This document shows, piece by piece, positions 36,607 to 43,597 of a stretch of 64,000 nucleotides of DNA (positions are counted from its first letter, which is position 1; every line of letters begins with the position of its first letter). Both the position numbers and the translations under genes were made by a program. The DNA is from Bermanella sp040371755. GTDB taxonomy: Bacteria; Pseudomonadota; Gammaproteobacteria; Pseudomonadales; Oceanobacteraceae. Under the pieces are notes generated by a model. The model was not told the origin of the DNA. It was given only the letters and a program-made list of their open reading frames with translations, and searched no databases. Where the stretch lies: contig NZ_BAABWE010000001.1 of assembly GCF_040371755.1 (NCBI RefSeq), forward strand, positions 310,001 to 374,000. Reading direction: 5' to 3'.

Positions 36607-36840
36607 TTAGATATGCGCAATGATGTAATCAATAGCTTCTTGAACAGTCGTTAGTTTTTCAGCGTCTTCATCAGGAATTTCAGTTTCAAATTCCTCTTCA
36701 AGAGCCATTACTAACTCAACCGTATCCAAAGAGTCTGCGCCTAAGTCTTCAACAAAGCGAGAAGTACCTTTCGCTTCGTCTTCTTTAACACCTAGCTGTT
36801 CGCAAACAACTTTTTTTACGCGTTCTTCAATGCTGCTCAT
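36607..36840 (-). CDS. acpP: Acyl carrier protein
   Basis: The protein has 77 residues, highly acidic. The phosphopantetheine serine is S37 in EDLGADSLDTVELVM. It carries growing acyl chains in type II fatty-acid synthesis. It has its own promoter and terminator within the fab cluster, as expected for a very abundant protein. Confidence 0.98.
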   Translation of the reverse strand: MSSIEERVKKVVCEQLGVKEDEAKGTSRFVEDLGADSLDTVELVMALEEEFETEIPDEDAEKLTTVQEAIDYIIAHI

Positions 36841-36901
36841 AATTCATCCTATTTAATCTATAGAGCCTACACTCTATAATGGCTCAATCTATAAAAAGCA
36901 C

Positions 36902-36940
36902 ATTATACCGCTCTTTGAGCAGGGGTAAACCAAAGTTTAC
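36902..36940 (-). promoter_or_regulatory. acpP promoter with an inverted repeat over the -35
   Basis: On the minus strand: a perfect TATAAT (complement of 36902-36907), a 16-bp spacer and TTTACC (complement of 36924-36929). GTAAAC-CAAA-GTTTAC at 36925-36940 is an inverted repeat that covers the -35. Its core AAAC-N4-GTTT resembles the operator of the fatty-acid-responsive TetR regulator PsrA. The gene for a regulator is not in the window. Confidence 0.6.
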
Positions 36941-37051
36941 ACCTGTTCTGTGCTGGATTAAATTGCCAAATTACAAGTCAACATTCCTTAAGCTATTGAT
37001 ATTAAAGCCATATTTCCGCTTATACTAATACCAAATAGTAGCTATGGGTGA

Positions 37052-37777
37052 TTAACCCATATTTAAGCCACCATTGACGTTAATCACTTGGCCTGTAATG
37101 TAGCCTGCTTCCTGTGAAGTAAGGAAAGAAACTGCACTGGCAATTTCTGCTGGCTCACCATAACGACCAAGAGGAATATTAGCCATCATGGCGTTTTTCT
37201 GATCTTCCGTTAACTCATCCGTCATATCGGTTGCAATGAAACCCGGCGCAACCGCATTCACAGTAATTCCGCGACTACCAACCTCATAAGCCAAAGAACG
37301 AGTAAGACCCTCAATACCAGCCTTAGATGAACAGTAGTTAGCCTGCCCTGGGTTGCCCATAGCTCCAACCACAGAGCTAATATTAACAATACGGCCCCAG
37401 CGTTGCTTCATCATCCCCTTCAAGAAGGCTTTAGTCAGACGGAACGCACCACTTAAGTTAGTCTCGATGACGTTTTCCCAATCTTCGTCTTTCATGCGAA
37501 GCATTAAATTATCTTTAGTAATACCAGCATTATTTACCAGCACGGCAACCGCACCTAAAGCATTCACTTGTTTGGTAAATTCCGCGCAGCTTTCTTTACT
37601 GGATAAGTTAAGTACAAACGCTGTACCGTTTTCACCTAAATAATCTTTAATAGCGGATACGCCAGACTCAGAGGTGGCAGACGCCACCACAAAATAGTCA
37701 GCTTCCACTAATGATTTTGCTATAGCTTGACCAATCCCACGACTGGCACCTGTTACAACCGCAATGGCTTTTGACAT
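37052..37777 (-). CDS. fabG: 3-oxoacyl-ACP reductase
   Basis: The protein has 241 residues and is a short-chain dehydrogenase. The NADP motif TGASRGIGQAI is at 9-19, and the catalytic residues are S135 (NISSVVG), Y148 and K152 (YCSSK). It reduces 3-oxoacyl-ACP in chain elongation. It starts 9 bp after fabD ends; acpP follows after 211 bp with its own promoter. Confidence 0.97.
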   Translation of the reverse strand: MSKAIAVVTGASRGIGQAIAKSLVEADYFVVASATSESGVSAIKDYLGENGTAFVLNLSSKESCAEFTKQVNALGAVAVLVNNAGITKDNLMLRMKDEDWENVIETNLSGAFRLTKAFLKGMMKQRWGRIVNISSVVGAMGNPGQANYCSSKAGIEGLTRSLAYEVGSRGITVNAVAPGFIATDMTDELTEDQKNAMMANIPLGRYGEPAEIASAVSFLTSQEAGYITGQVINVNGGLNMG

Positions 37778-37786
37778 CTTAATTCC

Positions 37787-38701
37787 TTACAAAGCTTGTA
37801 GCGTACTAACTGAATTTACAGTTTGAGAATTTAACTGCTTGGCAATTCGCTTGTTCAAACCTGTTAGTACTTTGCCTGGTCCTACTTCTACCAGATTTTC
37901 CACCCCTTTGTCAGCAAGCTGAAGCACAGATTGAGTCCATCGTACCGGAGAGGCAATTTGCTTAACCAAGTTTAATCGAATTTGCTGCGCATCTTGCTCG
38001 AATGTGTTAGTGGCATTTTGAAGAACTGGGACACTTGGGTTTTTGACATCAAACCCTTCTAAAAACTGAGCAAACTCGTCAGCAGCTGGTGCCATAAGCG
38101 CACTATGAAACGGCCCACTTACTGGCAACAACATAGCTCGTTTAGCGCCGTTTTCTTTGCAAGCGTCTACCGCACGCTCTACCGCTTCTTTATTACCTGC
38201 AATTACAAGCTGACCAGGGCTATTATAATTAGCCGCCTGTACCACTTGACCTTGAGCGCTTTGTACGCAAATTTCTTCTACCTTATTATCTTCCATACCT
38301 AAAATAGCCGCCATAGCGCCCACACCATTAGGTACCGCAATTTGCATTAACTCGCCACGACGGCGAACTAACAACAACGCATCTTCGAAGCTCAAAGCCC
38401 CTGCACATACCAATGCAGAATACTCACCCAAACTATGACCCGCCATGACATCAGCAGCAAACGCACCATTCATTGCTCGCCATAAAGCCACTTCAACTGC
38501 AACCAAAGCGGGCTGGGTATTATTGGTACTGTTTAATTCTTCAGCAGGACCATTCAGGATAAGATCACTTATTTTAAAACCTAATACTTCATCTGCTTGC
38601 GCTAATGTCTCTTGTGCGACTGCATATTCAGCGAACACGTCAGATAACATCCCAACACTTTGAGATCCTTGACCGGGGAAAACTACGGCATTTTTATACA
38701 T
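37787..38701 (-). CDS. fabD: Malonyl-CoA:ACP transacylase
   Basis: The protein has 304 residues from the ATG at 38701, with GGA 6 bp upstream; an ATG 6 bp earlier directly abuts that site. FabD loads malonyl groups onto ACP. The nucleophile is S90 in AGHSLGEYSAL, and the active-site VSGPFHSALM carries the histidine. The upstream neighbour is plsX; fabH, which sits between plsX and fabD in E. coli, is not here. Confidence 0.96.
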   Translation of the reverse strand: MYKNAVVFPGQGSQSVGMLSDVFAEYAVAQETLAQADEVLGFKISDLILNGPAEELNSTNNTQPALVAVEVALWRAMNGAFAADVMAGHSLGEYSALVCAGALSFEDALLLVRRRGELMQIAVPNGVGAMAAILGMEDNKVEEICVQSAQGQVVQAANYNSPGQLVIAGNKEAVERAVDACKENGAKRAMLLPVSGPFHSALMAPAADEFAQFLEGFDVKNPSVPVLQNATNTFEQDAQQIRLNLVKQIASPVRWTQSVLQLADKGVENLVEVGPGKVLTGLNKRIAKQLNSQTVNSVSTLQAL

Positions 38702-38767
38702 ATTCATTCCAGAATGACGTTTTTTATTAAATAGAAAAGAATGCTATATTATTTTTTTAGGAGGGGG

Positions 38768-39766
38768 TTATAACATTTCATCGTCTAGCATTTCAGCTAT
38801 TTGTTGTAACAATTTGTTTTTTGCTAGTCTATAAGCACCGTCTATCGCATTTTCAAAGGCACACTTTTGAGATTTACCATGACTTTTTACAACTATACCT
38901 TGCACACCTAGCAATACACCGCCACTTTTTAAATCTGGCTCTGAGGCCAATCTAAGTGAATCCAGCACAGGTAGTGCAAATAAGCCAATCACACGTGTAA
39001 ATATATTTTTCTTAAACGCTTTTCGCACCATGTGCGTCGTAAAACTTAACAAACCTTCCGAGCTTTTCAGTGCAATATTACCAGCAAACCCATTGGTAAC
39101 AATGACATCTGCAATACCCTTATAAAGATCATCACCTTCGACATAGCCAACGTAATTTAGGCACTCTGAATCTTTTAAAATAGCATTCGCTAAACGGATA
39201 TCTTCATTACCTTTAATTTCTTCACTGCCGATATTTAGTAAGGCAACTTTTGGGGTTTGAATTTCACCAATCGCGCTTGCATACGCAGAACCCATAACAG
39301 CAAATTGATGTAGATTTTCAGAATCACACTCTACATTTGCACCTAGATCCAACATATAACTGAAGCCATAGACATTCGGGAGTCTAGCAATCAAAGCAGG
39401 CCGGTCAATACCTAACATAGTCTTCAAGACATACCTTGAAATCGCCACTAGAGCACCGGTATTTCCAGCACTTACAAGGGCATCAGCCTCTTCGTTTTTA
39501 ACCGAATCCACTGCCAAACGCATTGAAGATTGTTTTTTACGCAAAGCACCAGAAGAACGCTCCCCGCTACTTACGGCTTCATCCGTGTGAATTATCTTTA
39601 AACGAGTAGATGCAGTAGAGTCATTTAAGTAATGATCTAACTTGGCGCGATTACCATAGAGAAGGATATTTAAATCAGAGTGCGCTTCAAGGGCAGATAG
39701 CGCAGCAGGAACAGTCACGCGGGGACCATGATCCCCGCCCATTGCATCAATGGCAATGGTGACCAT
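38768..39766 (-). CDS. plsX: Phosphate acyltransferase
   Basis: The protein has 332 residues. PlsX converts acyl-ACP to acyl-phosphate for glycerol-3-phosphate acylation, a link from fatty-acid to phospholipid synthesis. The start AIDAMGGDHGP, SSGERSSGALRKKQSSM and DLGANVECDSE segments are diagnostic. It starts 2 bp after rpmF, within yceD-rpmF-plsX-fabD-fabG. Confidence 0.96.
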   Translation of the reverse strand: MVTIAIDAMGGDHGPRVTVPAALSALEAHSDLNILLYGNRAKLDHYLNDSTASTRLKIIHTDEAVSSGERSSGALRKKQSSMRLAVDSVKNEEADALVSAGNTGALVAISRYVLKTMLGIDRPALIARLPNVYGFSYMLDLGANVECDSENLHQFAVMGSAYASAIGEIQTPKVALLNIGSEEIKGNEDIRLANAILKDSECLNYVGYVEGDDLYKGIADVIVTNGFAGNIALKSSEGLLSFTTHMVRKAFKKNIFTRVIGLFALPVLDSLRLASEPDLKSGGVLLGVQGIVVKSHGKSQKCAFENAIDGAYRLAKNKLLQQIAEMLDDEML

Positions 39767-39768
39767 AA

Positions 39769-39948
39769 TTAGCTGTCTTGTACTTCAACAACTTTACGAC
39801 CGCGATAGAAACCATCTGCAGTCACGTGGTGACGCACATGAGTCTCACCAGAAGTTGGGTCGATAGACAATGCACGAGTGGTTAGTGCATCGTGTGAACG
39901 GCGCATACCGCGACGTGAACGAGATTTTTTGCTCTTTTGAACAGCCAT
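39769..39948 (-). CDS. rpmF: Ribosomal protein bL32
   Basis: A small gene of 59 codons between yceD and plsX. Translation begins MAVQKSKKSRSRRGMRRSHD and continues with VRHHVTADGFYRGRKV, an unmistakable L32 sequence. The zinc-binding cysteines of some L32 forms are absent. AGGAGA precedes the ATG. The yceD-rpmF-plsX order is conserved across gammaproteobacteria. Confidence 0.97.
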   Translation of the reverse strand: MAVQKSKKSRSRRGMRRSHDALTTRALSIDPTSGETHVRHHVTADGFYRGRKVVEVQDS

Positions 39949-39957
39949 TAGGCTCTC

Positions 39958-40500
39958 CTACTGTTTCTTTAATTGCTCTAGTACACTAAACGGATTGTTC
40001 GGCGCTTGTGTTTCAACCGGTTTTTCAACTTCTTTTGGCGTATCTACCAATTCATGATCACCACATTCTTTGTGATAAGCATACATAGGTAAGCTCAAAA
40101 TTAGCTCATCTTCAATCACGGGTAACAATTCTAAAGATTCATGTTCAGCAATAACGGGTTCGTATTGCTTATCTAAATGCTTAGCTTGTTCATCGCTAAA
40201 AACGATACCGAGCTCAAAGTCAGTGACTAATGCCACCTCAACCGGATTCATGCAGCGCTGACACGTCATGCGTACATTGGCGTGACTCTTACCACGTAAC
40301 AAGGCGGTGCCTTGTTCATCGTGCCCAAATTGTATCTCTACTTGAGCCTCACCACTGTCATCCTGAAGAAAGTCTTGAAGACGATCTAATTTGGAGACTG
40401 CAATGGAACCGCTGAATTCAGCTTCTTGTTCCACGCTTTTAAGCGGATCAACTCGTACTGGAAATAAAGCATGGCTCATAATGCGCGCAATAGTACTCAT
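39958..40500 (-). CDS. yceD: YceD/DUF177 23S rRNA accumulation protein
   Basis: The protein has 180 residues and lies 9 bp upstream of rpmF. YceD is linked to 23S rRNA accumulation in E. coli and its plant homologues. Two CxxC-type pairs are partly present (TCQRCMNPVE; ECGDHE), and the DELILSLPMYAYH motif is conserved. An alternative ATG at 40479 would begin MSHALFPVRVDP, closer to typical starts; neither start has a clear ribosome site. The maf gene that neighbours yceD in Pseudomonas is missing. Confidence 0.88.
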   Translation of the reverse strand: MSTIARIMSHALFPVRVDPLKSVEQEAEFSGSIAVSKLDRLQDFLQDDSGEAQVEIQFGHDEQGTALLRGKSHANVRMTCQRCMNPVEVALVTDFELGIVFSDEQAKHLDKQYEPVIAEHESLELLPVIEDELILSLPMYAYHKECGDHELVDTPKEVEKPVETQAPNNPFSVLEQLKKQ

Positions 40501-40559
40501 GGGACCAAGTCATGTCAAAGTTATTTGACGATTTTTCAAGTAAAATCAAGCACAAACCA

Positions 40560-41528
40560 TCATTTTAGGCTAAGTGGCGAATTTGTCAGGCCTAATGAAG
40601 CAGCCAGACCCTGCCCCATAGATGCCCCTAGTCGCCCAACCAACGCCTCAAACGGCGAAGGTTGCGGAGTAAAATCAACGATTTTCTCCGCTCCAACCAA
40701 TTCTCGAGCCACATAACTTGAGTTCCCCAACCCATCAATCAAACCTAAACCTAAGGCTTGCTCTCCTGTCCATACTAGACCACTGAACAACCTTTCGTCT
40801 TCTGATAGACGATCACCACGGCCTTTTTTCACTTGATCTATAAATTGTTTATGAGTTGTTGCCAACACCCCTTCCCAGAAGGTTTTTTCTTCTTTATTTA
40901 GCGGCGTAAACGGGTCAAGGAAAGCCTTATGCTCTCCGGAGGTAAACTGCCTACGCTCCACCCCAATTTTTTTCATTACATCCACAAATCCAAACCCTGA
41001 ACCCACAACACCAATAGAGCCCACCAAACTGGCCTTATCAGCATAAATTTCATCTGCTGCAGCAGCAATATAATAAGCCCCCGAAGCACCTAAGTCCGAG
41101 ATAACCGCATACACCGGAATATCATGCAATGCACGCAAGCGCTTAATTTCATCATACACATAACCAGACTGCACAGGTGAGCCACCTGGGCTATTGATAC
41201 GCAAGACCACAGCTTTTGCTCCTTCTGCATCAAAAGCATTGCGCAAACCGGTTACAATTAAATCAGCTGAAGCCTCTTCTCCATCAGCAATTACGCCACG
41301 CACATCAACAAGCGCTGTAAAATTACCATCCGCACCGATGTCTTTTGTATCAATATTACCCGGCGCAAACAATGTTAAAGCCACGAACAAATAGGCAAAC
41401 GTCATCAGCTTAAAAAATATCCCCCAACGACGAGCACGGCGTTGTTCGACATTGATTGAGCCCACCATTTTTTCAATCAACTTCCATTCTTTATCCGACT
41501 GAGGGCGATCTACAGGATCTTGGTACAT
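40560..41528 (-). CDS. sppA: Signal peptide peptidase, short SppA type
   Basis: The protein has 322 residues: an N-terminal cytoplasmic part, a membrane helix at about 36-55 and a periplasmic S49 protease domain. The Ser-Lys dyad should be S149 (DLGASGAYYIA) and K201 (TSGEHKAF), by analogy with the Bacillus enzyme. INSPGGSPVQSG is the conserved N-terminal box. It degrades cleaved signal peptides in the membrane. It follows a HAD phosphatase gene by 22 bp. Confidence 0.93.
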   Translation of the reverse strand: MYQDPVDRPQSDKEWKLIEKMVGSINVEQRRARRWGIFFKLMTFAYLFVALTLFAPGNIDTKDIGADGNFTALVDVRGVIADGEEASADLIVTGLRNAFDAEGAKAVVLRINSPGGSPVQSGYVYDEIKRLRALHDIPVYAVISDLGASGAYYIAAAADEIYADKASLVGSIGVVGSGFGFVDVMKKIGVERRQFTSGEHKAFLDPFTPLNKEEKTFWEGVLATTHKQFIDQVKKGRGDRLSEDERLFSGLVWTGEQALGLGLIDGLGNSSYVARELVGAEKIVDFTPQPSPFEALVGRLGASMGQGLAASLGLTNSPLSLK

Positions 41529-41550
41529 ATATTCCCTTTAATATTTATTT

Positions 41551-42219
41551 TCAAATAGACTTTGCTTGTAAATGAATCCAATCCGTTAATTGCTTCAAAT
41601 CATCAACTATATGAATAGGATTACTTTTTTTCAATTTATCAAGTGCATGAGCACCATGTGTAATAGCAACTGAATCCACCCCTGCATTATGGGCCATATC
41701 CAAGTCAAATTGTGTATCACCAACCATCAGCATGTTATCAGTTTCTACATTTAGAGATTTTGATAATTCATGCAACATTAACGGATGGGGTTTTGAGCGG
41801 GTTTCGTCAGCACAACGTGAATCATCAAACACATGCGCCAACTTAAATTGGGCAAAGTGACGATTCAAACCCACACGCCCCTTACCTGTTGCCACAGCAA
41901 GCCTTAAATTTAAGCTTTTAATAACATCGAACAACTCAAGTGCATGTTCAAACAAAGCCATCTCAGAACGCTCTTCTGCCAAAAAGTGCACACTGTATTG
42001 TCTTGCAACAGATTTAACTGTGGATTTATCTAACTCAAGCTCTGGCCATAAAGCCACTATTGCCTCAGGCAAACCTAAGCCAATTATCTGTTTAACTTCA
42101 AACTCAGATCGAAATGGTAAATCAAATTCTTGCGCAGCACACTGCATGGATTCAACAATACGAGTTGTTGAATCCATCAACGTACCATCCCAATCAAAAA
42201 TTATTGCTTTGTATTTCAT
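41551..42219 (-). CDS. HAD-family phosphatase (Gph-like)
   Basis: The protein has 222 residues. HAD motif I FDWDGTLMDS is at 8-17 with D9 and D11, motif II is ATGKGR and motif IV VGDTQFDLDMA. The C1 cap resembles phosphoglycolate phosphatase and pyrophosphatases, but the substrate cannot be told. It lies 10 bp from rluC, and the rluC-HAD-sppA order matches Pseudomonas. Confidence 0.9.
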   Translation of the reverse strand: MKYKAIIFDWDGTLMDSTTRIVESMQCAAQEFDLPFRSEFEVKQIIGLGLPEAIVALWPELELDKSTVKSVARQYSVHFLAEERSEMALFEHALELFDVIKSLNLRLAVATGKGRVGLNRHFAQFKLAHVFDDSRCADETRSKPHPLMLHELSKSLNVETDNMLMVGDTQFDLDMAHNAGVDSVAITHGAHALDKLKKSNPIHIVDDLKQLTDWIHLQAKSI

Positions 42220-42229
42220 AAACCACTTT

Positions 42230-43186
42230 TTAATTAATCGGTTCTAATTTGGATAAAAAACCACCATATAGTTGATCAATAGGTGCTTCCAAATGTAGTT
42301 TTTCTTTTGTTTTAGGATGGATAAAACTCAATGACTTAGCGTGTAAAAATAAACGCTTGGCACCTTCAATTTTTGCCTGTTTAAGCTCTTCATCTGTGGC
42401 GTATTTTTCATCCCCAACGATAGAATGCCCAGTAAATTGACAATGCACTCGAATCTGATGAGTACGACCCGTTACCGGCTCAGCATTGAGTAAAGTATAA
42501 CCCTTATAACGCCTTTCTAATGAAAAACGCGTATGACACGATTTACCTTCTTGGGACGCCCTTACAACACGCTCACCGGATTTAAGTTCGTTTTTCAAAA
42601 GAGGCACAGTGACATCTTTCACATGCTTAGGCCAACCACCATAAACCAAAGCCCAATATCGCTTTTGAATTCCCGATTTTTTTTGCAGCATTTCATGCAA
42701 GGCAACTAAAACTGAGCGTTTCTTAGCCACCAAGATAACACCTGAAGTATCTCTATCTAAACGATGGACCAATTCCAAACGTGTTATATCAGGGCGAATG
42801 ACACGCAAAGCTTCAATCAAGCCTAAGCTAATACCACTCCCCCCATGAACAGCCATACCTCTTGGCTTATTTACCGCAATTAAAGAGTCATCCTCAAACA
42901 ATATGGCAGCCTCAATATCATGGGCTAATTTATCAGGTACATTTTCAATCTTTGACTCTTCTTTGACACGAACAGGAGGAATACGCACCACATCCCCCTC
43001 CTTCAATTTATAATCGGGTTTAATACGCCCTTTATTAACCCGCACCTCTCCTTTTCGAATAATTCGGTACACCATAGACTTTGGCACCCCCTTTATTCGA
43101 GACATCAAGAAGTTATCTAGACGCTGACCTGCATAATCTAGGCTTACTTCTTCAAAAATAACCCCTCGCTTAGAACTTTCTGACAT
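42230..43186 (-). CDS. rluC: 23S rRNA pseudouridine(955/2504/2580) synthase
   Basis: The protein has 318 residues, with an N-terminal S4 RNA-binding domain (about 18-75) and an RluA-type catalytic domain. The catalytic aspartate is D144 in VHRLDRDTSGV. Position divergent from rne is the E. coli and Pseudomonas arrangement and supports RluC over RluD. Confidence 0.94.
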   Translation of the reverse strand: MSESSKRGVIFEEVSLDYAGQRLDNFLMSRIKGVPKSMVYRIIRKGEVRVNKGRIKPDYKLKEGDVVRIPPVRVKEESKIENVPDKLAHDIEAAILFEDDSLIAVNKPRGMAVHGGSGISLGLIEALRVIRPDITRLELVHRLDRDTSGVILVAKKRSVLVALHEMLQKKSGIQKRYWALVYGGWPKHVKDVTVPLLKNELKSGERVVRASQEGKSCHTRFSLERRYKGYTLLNAEPVTGRTHQIRVHCQFTGHSIVGDEKYATDEELKQAKIEGAKRLFLHAKSLSFIHPKTKEKLHLEAPIDQLYGGFLSKLEPIN

Positions 43187-43214
43187 ATAAAACTCATAGT
43201 TAAGAAAAACCAGT

Positions 43215-43242
43215 TTGACGCATTGTCAATCTTTGCTATATT
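43215..43242 (+). promoter_or_regulatory. rne promoter
   Basis: TTGACG at 43215-43220 and TATATT at 43237-43242 with a 16-bp spacer form a good sigma-70 promoter. It starts about 29 bp past the divergent rluC ATG and gives a leader of about 350 nt. Confidence 0.7.
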
Positions 43243-43248
43243 CAGCCA

Positions 43249-43597
43249 TTCCGGTTGTACCCTGGGCTAAAGCGCCCCAAACAACATTGGGCCCGGATGA
43301 TAACGTAAGTTAGGGAAAGTTAGATAGAAACTTCCCGGAATTTTGGCATTTAGCGGCCAAATTGCCGCTAGATATGAAAAACGATACGTTCTGATTGAGC
43401 AAGGGGTCTTGCTAAATCAGCTTATGTTTCGTGTCGGTGTTAGCACATTCATGTAAAAAAACAGCTAAACACCCCTGCGTGGAAGTAGTCAATCCAGAGT
43501 CGGTATAGAGATCCACGCAAAGCACGCATAAATATTTTGATTAGCTCAACCCTTGTGTTTCGAGTCAGAACCACATAAATATGAGCTCTATAAATTA
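43249..43597 (+). promoter_or_regulatory. rne 5' leader (structured)
   Basis: About 350 nt between the predicted start of transcription and the rne ATG contain no gene. Hairpins are visible: GGGC/GCCC at 43264-43277, GGGAAAGTT/AAACTTCCC at 43313-43336 with a one-base bulge, and a perfect TAGCGGC/GCCGCTA at 43351-43370. In E. coli a 361-nt rne leader with conserved hairpins lets RNase E cleave and autoregulate its own mRNA. The similar length and structure suggest the same role here. Confidence 0.65.

Noticed and set aside
43553..43597. Upstream start for RNase E at 43553
   Set aside because: The extra 15 residues have no similarity to RNase E, while the ATG at 43598 gives the standard N-terminus.
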